This document shows, piece by piece, positions 1-5,800 of a stretch of DNA of 22,789 nt (positions within the stretch are counted from its first letter, which is position 1; the number at the start of each line of letters is the position of its first letter). The stretch spans positions 1 to 22,789 of IMG/VR virus record IMGVR_UViG_3300030047_000127; one strand, written 5' to 3'. A program made the translations under genes and the position numbers. Source of the stretch: a virus. The notes under the pieces are model-generated. The model was not told the origin of the DNA and did not search any database. It saw only the letters and a program-made list of their open reading frames with translations.

Positions 1-2
1 TC

Positions 3-425
3 CATGACAACCCGGCTTCGGCAGAAGCTATGAACGCGGCGAACGAAGACCTCATCATCGAGGCGCAAAACCTCATCGATTCCAACGGCTCGTCTCTCAG
101 GAGTATCGCGCTCATGGCGATGGCGATTATCGAAGATGTGACCATGGACGAGCTCACGGATGACCAGAAGGGGGTCATGCCAAGTTACAAGAACCCGGCG
201 ATGCCATCTATCGTATCACAGGCCGACGCGTGGACGAAGATAGTCAGCGTTGCCCCGGACGATGTGAAATCCGGTATATTCTCGTCTGATATATTCTGGG
301 AGCAGCTTGGCTTCTCAGAAGACCAGCGAGACAGGATCATGAAAGCTATGACCAAAGCATCGGCAACTGCTACTATCAACTCGCTTATGAACGAGGCCAA
401 GGCGGTGAAGAATGGACCGGCCTGA
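3..425 (+). CDS. Phage portal protein, C-terminal part (partial at 5' end)
   Basis: The reading frame is open from the left edge, so this is the tail end of a gene that begins outside the window. The first visible residues, HDNPASAEAM, match the stretch found near the C-terminal helical region of SPP1/HK97-type portals (DNPASAEAI-like). The portal is the dodecameric ring at the capsid vertex through which DNA is packaged and ejected. About 140 residues are visible, mostly helical and acidic. The stop overlaps the start of the MuF-like gene by 14 nt, the usual portal then minor head gene order. The identity rests on the short motif and on position. The catalogued portal core is not visible. 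Confidence 0.75.
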   Translation, partial: HDNPASAEAMNAANEDLIIEAQNLIDSNGSSLRSIALMAMAIIEDVTMDELTDDQKGVMPSYKNPAMPSIVSQADAWTKIVSVAPDDVKSGIFSSDIFWEQLGFSEDQRDRIMKAMTKASATATINSLMNEAKAVKNGPA

Positions 426-1173
426 TTTCCAAGACGTATGGGACTATGCAAAGCGGCTTCAAACCGTCTCCCTTGCGGCGCAGAACGAGTTGAAGTCTTT
501 CTTCGCACTGCTTGACACATCTAATCCCGAATACGCACGCGACAAGCTCATAGCGTTTTGCCGCGCATTGTCCGATAAGTACGGCCCGGTATCGGGGCAG
601 CTTGCCGCTGAGTGGTACGACAAGCTGAGGACGCAAGAAATCGGAAGCGGCTACACTGCGATAATTGGCTCCACTCCGCCGATAGGCAGCATAGAAGCAT
701 CGACTCGCTATATATGCGGCGACCTCTGGAACGAAGACTCGAACGATGCTTTGGGCGCACTTACCGGAATGGTAGACCGATACGTCAAGCAGGATGCCCG
801 CAATACCATCATGGAGAACATCGCAAATGAAGTCGATGCAGGAACCATGAAATCGAGAAAAAGGTATCAGCGCGGAAGCACGTCTCCAGGGTTCGCACGA
901 GTGCCGACCGGGCGTACTACATGCGCATGGTGCCTTCTGCTTGCCGGGCGCGGTTATGTCTACTGGAGTCCAGAAACAGCCGGAGAATTCAATAAATACC
1001 ATGCTCATTGCGATTGCGTGATAGTTCCGGCATGGGGGAGCGACCATTCGATATCTGGCTACGACCCGTCTGATTATTACGACATGTACCGGGAAGCGCG
1101 CAAACAGACCGAAGGCGTGAAAGACGCAAACTCGATATCAGCCACTATGCGCAAGATGTACGGACTGAGCTAA
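412..1173 (+). CDS. MuF-like minor head protein (VG15 type)
   Basis: This 253-residue protein is encoded between portal and scaffold, the standard place for an SPP1 gp7/MuF-type head morphogenesis protein. The C-terminal third carries the VG15-type signature: FARVPTGRTTCAWC at about 161-174, a second hydrophobic and aromatic stretch, then YHAHCDC at about 197-203. The Cys/His pattern could bind a metal. Proteins of this family sit inside the capsid at the portal vertex, and some are ejected with the DNA. The ATG lies inside the end of the portal gene, so the two are probably translationally coupled. Family assignment is good; the role of the Cys/His cluster is inference. Confidence 0.8.
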   Translation: MDRPDFQDVWDYAKRLQTVSLAAQNELKSFFALLDTSNPEYARDKLIAFCRALSDKYGPVSGQLAAEWYDKLRTQEIGSGYTAIIGSTPPIGSIEASTRYICGDLWNEDSNDALGALTGMVDRYVKQDARNTIMENIANEVDAGTMKSRKRYQRGSTSPGFARVPTGRTTCAWCLLLAGRGYVYWSPETAGEFNKYHAHCDCVIVPAWGSDHSISGYDPSDYYDMYREARKQTEGVKDANSISATMRKMYGLS

Positions 1174-1186
1174 GGAGGTGTTTTTG

Positions 1187-1219
1187 GTGGCAAAGAAGCC
1201 TAAGAAAGGCTGCAAATAA
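1187..1219 (+). CDS. Possible 10-residue basic peptide
   Basis: A near-perfect ribosome binding site (AAGGAGGTG at 1172-1180) overlaps the MuF stop. It is followed at good spacing by GTG and a 10-codon frame that reads MAKKPKKGCK and ends in TAA. Five of ten residues are lysine and one is cysteine. The ribosome site serves no other start, because the next gene begins about 150 nt further on with its own site. It could be a real micro-peptide, for example a DNA-binding head component, or a leader whose translation affects the hairpins just downstream. No family is recognised. Confidence 0.35.
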   Translation: MAKKPKKGCK

Positions 1220-1229
1220 CAGGGATCGA

Positions 1230-1319
1230 AGCGCCGCACGGCGCTTTTCCATATAGGCATGCATAAGGCATGCGCTCGACGGCACCCGCACGGGTGTCTT
1301 TTTTATTGCCCGCACGGGC
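1230..1319 (+). other. Cluster of hairpins ahead of the scaffold gene
   Basis: The gap between the MuF gene and the scaffold gene holds four inverted repeats in a row. They are 1230-1245 (6 bp stem, loop GCAC, then TTTT), 1257-1273 (GCATGC twice, 5-nt loop), 1281-1298 (7 bp stem, loop GCAC, then six T) and 1308-1319 (4 bp stem, loop GCAC). Three of the four share the same GCAC loop. Such an array could trim, stabilise or partly terminate the late mRNA so that scaffold and capsid are made in different amounts from the upstream genes. The function is inference; the repeats are seen directly. Confidence 0.6.
1281..1304 (+). terminator. Intrinsic-terminator-like hairpin inside the late operon
   Basis: GGCACCC (1281-1287) pairs with GGGTGTC (1292-1298) across a GCAC loop, with one G-T pair. 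Six T follow immediately at 1299-1304. This has the form of a rho-independent terminator, yet no promoter is apparent between it and the scaffold gene, so it probably acts as a leaky attenuator. Confidence 0.55.
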
Positions 1320-1335
1320 TGAAAGGGGTCACGAA

Positions 1336-1806
1336 ATGGCCGAAGAAGAGAAGCAGGAACAGGCAGAGCCACAGGAGTCCAAGGCAGAAGAGACGCACGC
1401 CGGAACTGCCGAAGAAACCGACTGGAAAGCCGAGGCCCGCAAGTGGGAAGCTCGGTCGAAAGAGAACAAGACCGCCGCTGAAGAGCTTGCGCAGCTGAAG
1501 GAAGCGGAGAAGAGCGAGATCCAGAAGGCGAACGAGAAGGCTGCGAAGGCAGAAGCGAAAGCAAACGCCTACGAGCTGGAAAAGAGCATTGCCGGATGGA
1601 AAGCCGATGTCTCGAAGAAAACCGGGATCCCCGCAGAAGTCCTTGCCGGTTCTACCGAAGAGGAGATAGAGGCGCACGCCGCATCCCTCGCACCTTACTT
1701 CAAGAAGCATCCGGCTCCCGTCGTCAAAGGCGATGGATACCGTCCCGCAGGCGAAGCGGGAAAGCGCGACCCCATGCGCGAAATGATAACCAACAAACTC
1801 AACTAG
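1336..1806 (+). CDS. Capsid scaffolding protein
   Basis: This is a 156-residue, highly charged protein directly upstream of the major capsid gene. Residues 1-30 are acidic (MAEEEKQEQ start). Residues about 30-100 form a long Ala/Glu/Lys-rich coiled coil with the scaffold-like motif WKAEARKWEARSKENK. The C-terminus is short and basic (ending MREMITNKLN), as expected for a capsid-binding tail. Scaffolds of this type direct procapsid assembly and then leave or are degraded. The ATG at 1336 is preferred over the in-frame ATG at 1270 because AAAGGGG lies just upstream, and the earlier start would translate through the hairpin cluster. Confidence 0.82.
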   Translation: MAEEEKQEQAEPQESKAEETHAGTAEETDWKAEARKWEARSKENKTAAEELAQLKEAEKSEIQKANEKAAKAEAKANAYELEKSIAGWKADVSKKTGIPAEVLAGSTEEEIEAHAASLAPYFKKHPAPVVKGDGYRPAGEAGKRDPMREMITNKLN

Positions 1807-1816
1807 GAGATTGAAA

Positions 1817-2917
1817 ATGCCTAATTACAACAGTGCAATCGGCTCTGACAACATCCCTTACGAGATGATGCCGGACGAAATCGTAACCCAGATCATCCAG
1901 GATGCACCGAAGTCTTCCGTTATCCTGACCCGTGCCAAGCAAGCCCGTATGTCCACGAAGAAGCAGCGCCAGCCAGTGCTCGACACCCTGCCCGATGCTT
2001 ACTGGGTGGGCGCTTCAGGCGGAATGAAGCAGACCTCCGGTCAGGCATGGCGCGGAATTACGATGACCGCCGAGGAACTAGCCGTCATCGTCCCCATCCC
2101 CGACGACATCATGGCTGACTCCTCATTCGACCTCACCGCAGAAATTGCCCCGCGCATCGCCGAAGCCATCGGCAAGAAGGTCGATCAGGCCGCTTTGTTC
2201 GGCGTTGATAAGCCTGATTCTTGGCCTACGGCGATAATCCCTTCCGCCATCGCAGCGGGCAACTCCGTCGCCCATGGAACCGGGAAAGACCTCGGCGTAG
2301 ATGTCGCATCGCTCGCCGAGAAGATAGCCAAGCAGGGATTTGGAATCAACGGATTCGCTTCTCGCCCCGGCTTGCAGTGGATGCTCAATGCGCTGCGCAA
2401 TACCAATGGAGACCCGATCTATACTACGTCGCTTCCCGGAGATACCCCGACCGGCCTCTATGGCTACCCGCTCAACGAAGTTTCCAACGGCGCATGGAAC
2501 GCCGCAACCGCCGAGCTTCTGATGGCCGACTGGACGAAGTTCGTATGCGGTGTGCGCCAGGACATCACTTACAAGGTGCTTACCGAAGCCGTCATCACCG
2601 ACGATGCCGGAGCGGTGATTCTCAATCTTGCCCAGCAGGATATGACCGCACTTCGCGTCGTGTTCCGCGTCGGCTTCCAGTGCGCGATCCCGCTTACCCG
2701 CCTTGCCGTGCAGACGAAATGGGCCGCAGAAACCGCCTATCTCGCCAACGCCGTCATCACGGCTAACGGGAACCTGTACAAGTGCACGACTGCAGGCACA
2801 AGCGGAGCCAAGGCCCCGACGTTCCCTGCTACCGGAACCGTCACGGATGGAACCGCCGTCTGGACGTATGTTTCCGCAAACGGATACCCCGCAGGAGTCA
2901 TCACCCCCGCAGCCTAA
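1817..2917 (+). CDS. Major capsid protein, HK97 fold, with added C-terminal module
   Basis: This 366-residue protein follows the scaffold gene. The body (about 1-300) has the features of phage coat proteins of the HK97-fold superfamily: an N-terminal arm, the AEELAVIVPIPDDIMADSSF region, a helix leading into KKVDQAALFG, and a late beta region that includes RVGFQCAIP. A distinct module of about 52 residues (301-352), starting WAAETAY and ending WTYVS, is attached at the C-terminus. The same module is embedded in the tail tube protein. It resembles small carbohydrate-binding-like repeats found in tail proteins and would be displayed on the capsid surface. ATG 1817 has AGGAGA upstream; a TTG two codons earlier is less likely. 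Confidence 0.85.
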   Translation: MPNYNSAIGSDNIPYEMMPDEIVTQIIQDAPKSSVILTRAKQARMSTKKQRQPVLDTLPDAYWVGASGGMKQTSGQAWRGITMTAEELAVIVPIPDDIMADSSFDLTAEIAPRIAEAIGKKVDQAALFGVDKPDSWPTAIIPSAIAAGNSVAHGTGKDLGVDVASLAEKIAKQGFGINGFASRPGLQWMLNALRNTNGDPIYTTSLPGDTPTGLYGYPLNEVSNGAWNAATAELLMADWTKFVCGVRQDITYKVLTEAVITDDAGAVILNLAQQDMTALRVVFRVGFQCAIPLTRLAVQTKWAAETAYLANAVITANGNLYKCTTAGTSGAKAPTFPATGTVTDGTAVWTYVSANGYPAGVITPAA

Positions 2918-2929
2918 GCACGCCCGTAA

Positions 2930-2958
2930 CCCTTCCCGTCTGAAAACGGCGGGAAGGG
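2930..2958 (+). other. Hairpin after the capsid gene
   Basis: CCCTTCCCG (2930-2938) and CGGGAAGGG (2950-2958) form a perfect 9 bp stem around an 11-nt loop. No T-run follows. It may protect the abundant capsid transcript or mark an mRNA processing point before the connector genes. Confidence 0.55.
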
Positions 2959-2980
2959 CCGCATAGAAAGGAGGACTCCA

Positions 2981-3385
2981 ATGGAGCCTTTCGCAACTGC
3001 GGACGATCTCGAAAAGCGTTGGCGTGTTTTGACGGATTCCGAAAAGACGCAAGCTGGAACATTGCTTGGAGACGCAACGTCGCTCATATCGGCAAAGCTA
3101 TCGCGGTCGGGAATCCCGGCATCTGAAATAGATGAGAACCTGCTGGAATCCATATGCTGCAACGTCGTCAAGCGGTCGATGATGTCCGGCACAGACGAGG
3201 CTCCTATGTCTCAGTTCAGCAACACGGTAGGCCCTTTCGCTGCGTCTTACACGTATGCGAATCCGACAGGCGACATCTACCTGACCTCAGCCGAGAAAAC
3301 CGCCTTGGGTATCAACCGCCAGCGTGTAGGAAGCCTCCGACCCGCGCTGCACGATTGGACGGGGGCGGTCGTAGATGGATGGTGA
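2981..3385 (+). CDS. Head-tail connector, Gp19/Gp15 adaptor type
   Basis: This 134-residue protein starts after a strong AAAGGAGG site. Its N-terminal half (FATADDLEKRW, then a helix with AGTLLGDATSLIS) has the pattern of the Gp19/Gp15/Gp42-like head-tail connector family, which fits under the portal as an adaptor ring in siphophages. It is the first of four short overlapping genes between capsid and tail tube, the standard neck cluster. Its stop overlaps the next start by 11 nt. Confidence 0.75.
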   Translation: MEPFATADDLEKRWRVLTDSEKTQAGTLLGDATSLISAKLSRSGIPASEIDENLLESICCNVVKRSMMSGTDEAPMSQFSNTVGPFAASYTYANPTGDIYLTSAEKTALGINRQRVGSLRPALHDWTGAVVDGW

Positions 3386-3701
3386 GAGCGTAACCGTCCA
3401 TGACAGGGTTCAGAGCGGCACGGATAGGTACGGAAAGCCCGTATGGACTGATTCCGACCAGGTGGTAAGCAACGTGCTCGTGGCTATCGGGTCATCGAAG
3501 AACGTATCCGATTCGAACAGGCCGGCAGGTGTTGTAGTCGCTTACACGCTCTACTTTCCGAAATCATATACAGGCGAACTCACATGGAAGGACGTTACCG
3601 TCCGTGGGCACCGATGCAACGTGATCGGAAACCCGGACAGGTGGGCGGATTCCCCGAACGAATGGAACATGGAAGTCGAGGTGACGAAGACCGATGGGTG
3701 A
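3375..3701 (+). CDS. Head closure (stopper) protein
   Basis: This 108-residue, beta-rich protein is second in the neck cluster. Its N-terminus (VTVHDRVQSGTDRYGKPVW) and the later YTLYFPKSYTG and VTVRGHRCNVIG stretches resemble small head closure proteins that plug the connector after packaging and bind the tail. Position, size and strand composition support this. No catalytic motif is expected. Confidence 0.65.
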   Translation: MDGESVTVHDRVQSGTDRYGKPVWTDSDQVVSNVLVAIGSSKNVSDSNRPAGVVVAYTLYFPKSYTGELTWKDVTVRGHRCNVIGNPDRWADSPNEWNMEVEVTKTDG

Positions 3702-3957
3702 CGTATCCGAAGCAAAGATGAATCACGCGGGGGCCAGGGAAATACTCAACTCGCCACAAGTACAGAAAGAACTGCTACGTCGTGCAAACCTAATAAAGGA
3801 AAGCGCCGACTCTATGGCATCCGGAAAGTACGATGCAGACGTTCAGACGGGAAAGAACCGCGCTCATGCGTTGGTCAAAACGACTGATCCCATGTCGTGT
3901 AATTCCAACGCCAAGCACAATACCCTGCTGAAATCACTCGATGCGGGGCGAGGCTGA
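3694..3957 (+). CDS. Neck/tail completion protein, HK97 gp10-like
   Basis: This 87-residue protein overlaps the genes on both sides (8 nt upstream, 1 nt downstream). The pattern is an N-terminal helix (AGAREILNSPQVQKELLRRA), a basic centre and a C-terminal NTLLKSLDAGRG. It matches the short HK97-gp10-like proteins that often sit between head closure and tail terminator genes in actinobacterial phages. It is shorter than many family members, and the exact role is inferred from order. Confidence 0.6.
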   Translation: MGDVSEAKMNHAGAREILNSPQVQKELLRRANLIKESADSMASGKYDADVQTGKNRAHALVKTTDPMSCNSNAKHNTLLKSLDAGRG

Positions 3958-4301
3958 TGGTAGACATCGAAGCCGCCGTCATCGCGTGGATAACCTCGAA
4001 TTTCGAATTCCATGCGTACGACTCCCCGCCAGAAGACCGTGCATTCGCTTTTGCAACTGTCGAGCGTACCGGAGGGCCGAGGGAGAACCCCGGAGTCGAT
4101 CATCCGATGGTTGCCATCCAGACATGGGCGACCGACAAGGGAACGGCTTATGACATGGCCGCTGCAATCGATTCGAAGATGCAGGACTTGAAGACGGTAC
4201 CGGGGATATCCGGCGCATCGCGCAACTCCCTCTATTACTTCCCCGATTCAGACAAAACACCGAGATACCAGATTGTCGCCGATATAACGACGACGGAATG
4301 A
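3957..4301 (+). CDS. Tail terminator protein
   Basis: This 114-residue protein is the last gene before the tail tube gene, which is where the tail terminator lies in siphophages. The sequence alternates helices and strands (MVDIEAAVIAWI; VAIQTWATDKGTAYDMAAAI; RYQIVADITTTE), consistent with the gpU/gp17-like fold that caps the tail tube and joins it to the neck. The start overlaps the previous stop by 1 nt (TGATG). Confidence 0.65.
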   Translation: MVDIEAAVIAWITSNFEFHAYDSPPEDRAFAFATVERTGGPRENPGVDHPMVAIQTWATDKGTAYDMAAAIDSKMQDLKTVPGISGASRNSLYYFPDSDKTPRYQIVADITTTE

Positions 4302-4308
4302 GGTTGAA

Positions 4309-5031
4309 ATGGATAACAACGCTGAAAACGTAGGTACGGGCTCGCCTAAACCAGGCGGCTCCGTACACGCTGCTCCTGCCGGAACCGCTGTTCCGATAGA
4401 TGCCACATCAGAACTTGGAACGGCATTCGCCAACATGGGGTTTGTCACCGATGACGGTTTGAAGAACAAGCAGAAACTTGATATCGCCCAGATCGATGCA
4501 TGGGGAGCGCCCAATATCGCATCGAAGATTAAAAGCTATGTCGAAACGTGGGCGCTTACCTTCCTTGAGAACAAATCCGATGTATTCAAGTTCGTCTACG
4601 GTTCCGGAAACGTCGTGCTTACCAGTGCGAACGCATGGGCTGCATCGCATGCTTATTCCCTGAACGACACGGTTGCAGCTGACGGTAAGCTTTACAAAGT
4701 CACGACCGCAGGCACTAGCGGGTCAACTGTTCCGACGTTTCCCGCTACTGGCACCGTCACAGATGGGACGGTTACTTGGACATACGTTTCCGTCGCAGAC
4801 CCGGCAATCTCCGTGATGCATGGCGGAGACGAGCGCGATGAATGGGTACTCGTTTTTGAAATCGTTGTCAACGAGCATCTTATTAAACGCATCGTGATCC
4901 CGCGTGCAAAAGTAACCGTTCTTGATGACGTATCGTACAAGGATTCGGACGGATTGGGATACGGGTGCACCATCACCGCCTATCCAGACGCTACTAACAA
5001 GACCTCATACGAGCACTTCGCGGAGGTGTAG
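4309..5031 (+). CDS. Major tail (tube) protein with inserted surface module
   Basis: This 240-residue protein sits between the tail terminator and the tail chaperone, the place of the tube subunit. The flanking segments (about 1-105 and 165-240) read as one beta-rich fold: WALTFLENKSDVFKFVYG before the insert, WVLVFEIVVNEHLIKRIVIP after it. Inserted at residues 110-161 is a 52-residue module from WAASHAY to WTYVS. It matches the C-terminal module of the capsid protein at 36 of 52 positions. Insertion inside the fold suggests a loop projecting from the tail surface. A GAGG ribosome site precedes the ATG. Confidence 0.8.
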   Translation: MDNNAENVGTGSPKPGGSVHAAPAGTAVPIDATSELGTAFANMGFVTDDGLKNKQKLDIAQIDAWGAPNIASKIKSYVETWALTFLENKSDVFKFVYGSGNVVLTSANAWAASHAYSLNDTVAADGKLYKVTTAGTSGSTVPTFPATGTVTDGTVTWTYVSVADPAISVMHGGDERDEWVLVFEIVVNEHLIKRIVIPRAKVTVLDDVSYKDSDGLGYGCTITAYPDATNKTSYEHFAEV

Positions 5032-5033
5032 TC

Positions 5034-5429
5034 ATGAAAGCACTTGCCAACATGACCGTTCCCGAAATCGAAGGCTATGCGAAGGCGCACGGAATAGAGC
5101 TTCCAGACGGCACCAAGCAGGAAAAGCTTGCAGCGATTGAAGAGGCGAATGGGCATACCGGTCCTCTGAACGTGACCGTATGGGGCATCGATGTGACGCT
5201 ACCCGGCGATGTTCTGGACGATGTTGAAACGCTCGATCTTATGTCTGCCGTGGGAGATGGGAATTTTCTCAAACTTCCTGCGCTTGAAAAAAGGATGTTC
5301 GGCGACGACTGGACGCGAATCCACGAGGCGATATCCGATGATAACGGGCGCGTGAAAGCCTCCGATGCCGCGCTTTTCTTCACGGAAGTCCTTACGGCAT
5401 CCAAGGGAGAGCTGGAAGCAAAAAACTGA
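5034..5429 (+). CDS. Tail assembly chaperone, short form (gpG-like)
   Basis: This 131-residue protein lies between the tube and tape measure genes. The N-terminus (about 5-40, MTVPEIEGYAKAHGIELPDG) looks like a small helical SAP/HeH-type domain. The rest resembles Gram-positive tail chaperones. It ends at TGA immediately after a slippery heptamer, so a fraction of ribosomes should make a longer fusion protein with the next frame. The two forms coat and fold the tape measure protein during tail assembly and are absent from the virion. An AGGTG-type ribosome site precedes the ATG. Confidence 0.8.
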   Translation: MKALANMTVPEIEGYAKAHGIELPDGTKQEKLAAIEEANGHTGPLNVTVWGIDVTLPGDVLDDVETLDLMSAVGDGNFLKLPALEKRMFGDDWTRIHEAISDDNGRVKASDAALFFTEVLTASKGELEAKN

Positions 5430-5464
5430 TACTGCTCGCTGATGCCAGAAGGCATCATGCGGGC
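5420..5464 (+). promoter_or_regulatory. Programmed -1 ribosomal frameshift signal
   Basis: The heptamer A AAA AAC (5420-5426) is in the correct phase directly before the TGA of the chaperone gene. Seven nt downstream a hairpin begins. GCTCGC (5434-5439) pairs with GCGGGC (5459-5464), and TGATGCC (5440-5446) pairs with GGCATCA (5451-5457) around loop AGAA. This gives 13 pairs with a single bulged T at 5458. Slippery site, spacer and stem are all canonical, and the -1 frame is open into the downstream coding region. Confidence 0.85.
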
Positions 5465-5800
5465 GAATTGACGGCTGACTTCCGCCAATACTACTCGTTG
5501 GACGCAGGCCGCATGGGCATCGATTACACGGTGCCTTATGCGGCCTGCCTCGTCTCCCAACTGCCAAGGGAATCGCGTGTGATGCGCTCGATGAACCCTG
5601 CTCTCGAATGGGGCACCTGCGAGTACATGCTAGCCGAGGTTCTCGACCGTCTCGCCATCATCTCATGGCAGTGGTCATCGGACGATTCGATTCCGAAGCC
5701 GACTCCGATGAGAAGGCCGGGACAGCCGGTCAAGCAGAATCAGGGAATGACGGTCAGCGAGTACGAAGAAGTACTGAACAAACCTAGAAGGGAGCGATAA
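5426..5800 (+). CDS. Tail assembly chaperone extension (gpT-like), reached by -1 frameshift
   Basis: After the shift the frame reads LILLADARRHHAGELTADF and continues for 124 codons, giving a fusion of about 255 residues with the upstream protein. There is no convincing independent start. The only early candidate is a TTG at 5468 without a good ribosome site. DARRHH...LTADFRQYY and the WGTCEYMLAEVLDRL segment are typical of the second half of siphophage tail chaperones. The C-terminal Pro/Arg/Gln-rich tail is probably disordered. It stops directly against the tape measure ATG. Confidence 0.8.
   Translation: MILLADARRHHAGELTADFRQYYSLDAGRMGIDYTVPYAACLVSQLPRESRVMRSMNPALEWGTCEYMLAEVLDRLAIISWQWSSDDSIPKPTPMRRPGQPVKQNQGMTVSEYEEVLNKPRRER

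Noticed and set aside
385-1047. A 220-codon - strand frame opposite the MuF gene
   Set aside because: Shadow of a recognisable + strand gene; low-complexity Cys/Arg/Ser composition.
2221-2766. A 181-codon + strand frame overlapping the capsid gene in another phase
   Set aside because: Very Arg-rich, typical of an out-of-phase reading of a higher-GC gene.
2123-3052. A 309-codon open frame on the - strand opposite the capsid gene
   Set aside because: It lies almost wholly antisense to a clear capsid gene, is Gly/Arg/Ser-rich without motif, and has no convincing ribosome site.
4636-4791. Repeat of 2720-2875 as an assembly duplication
   Set aside because: The two copies differ at many nucleotide positions and in 16 of 52 residues, so they are diverged homologues and not a copied read.
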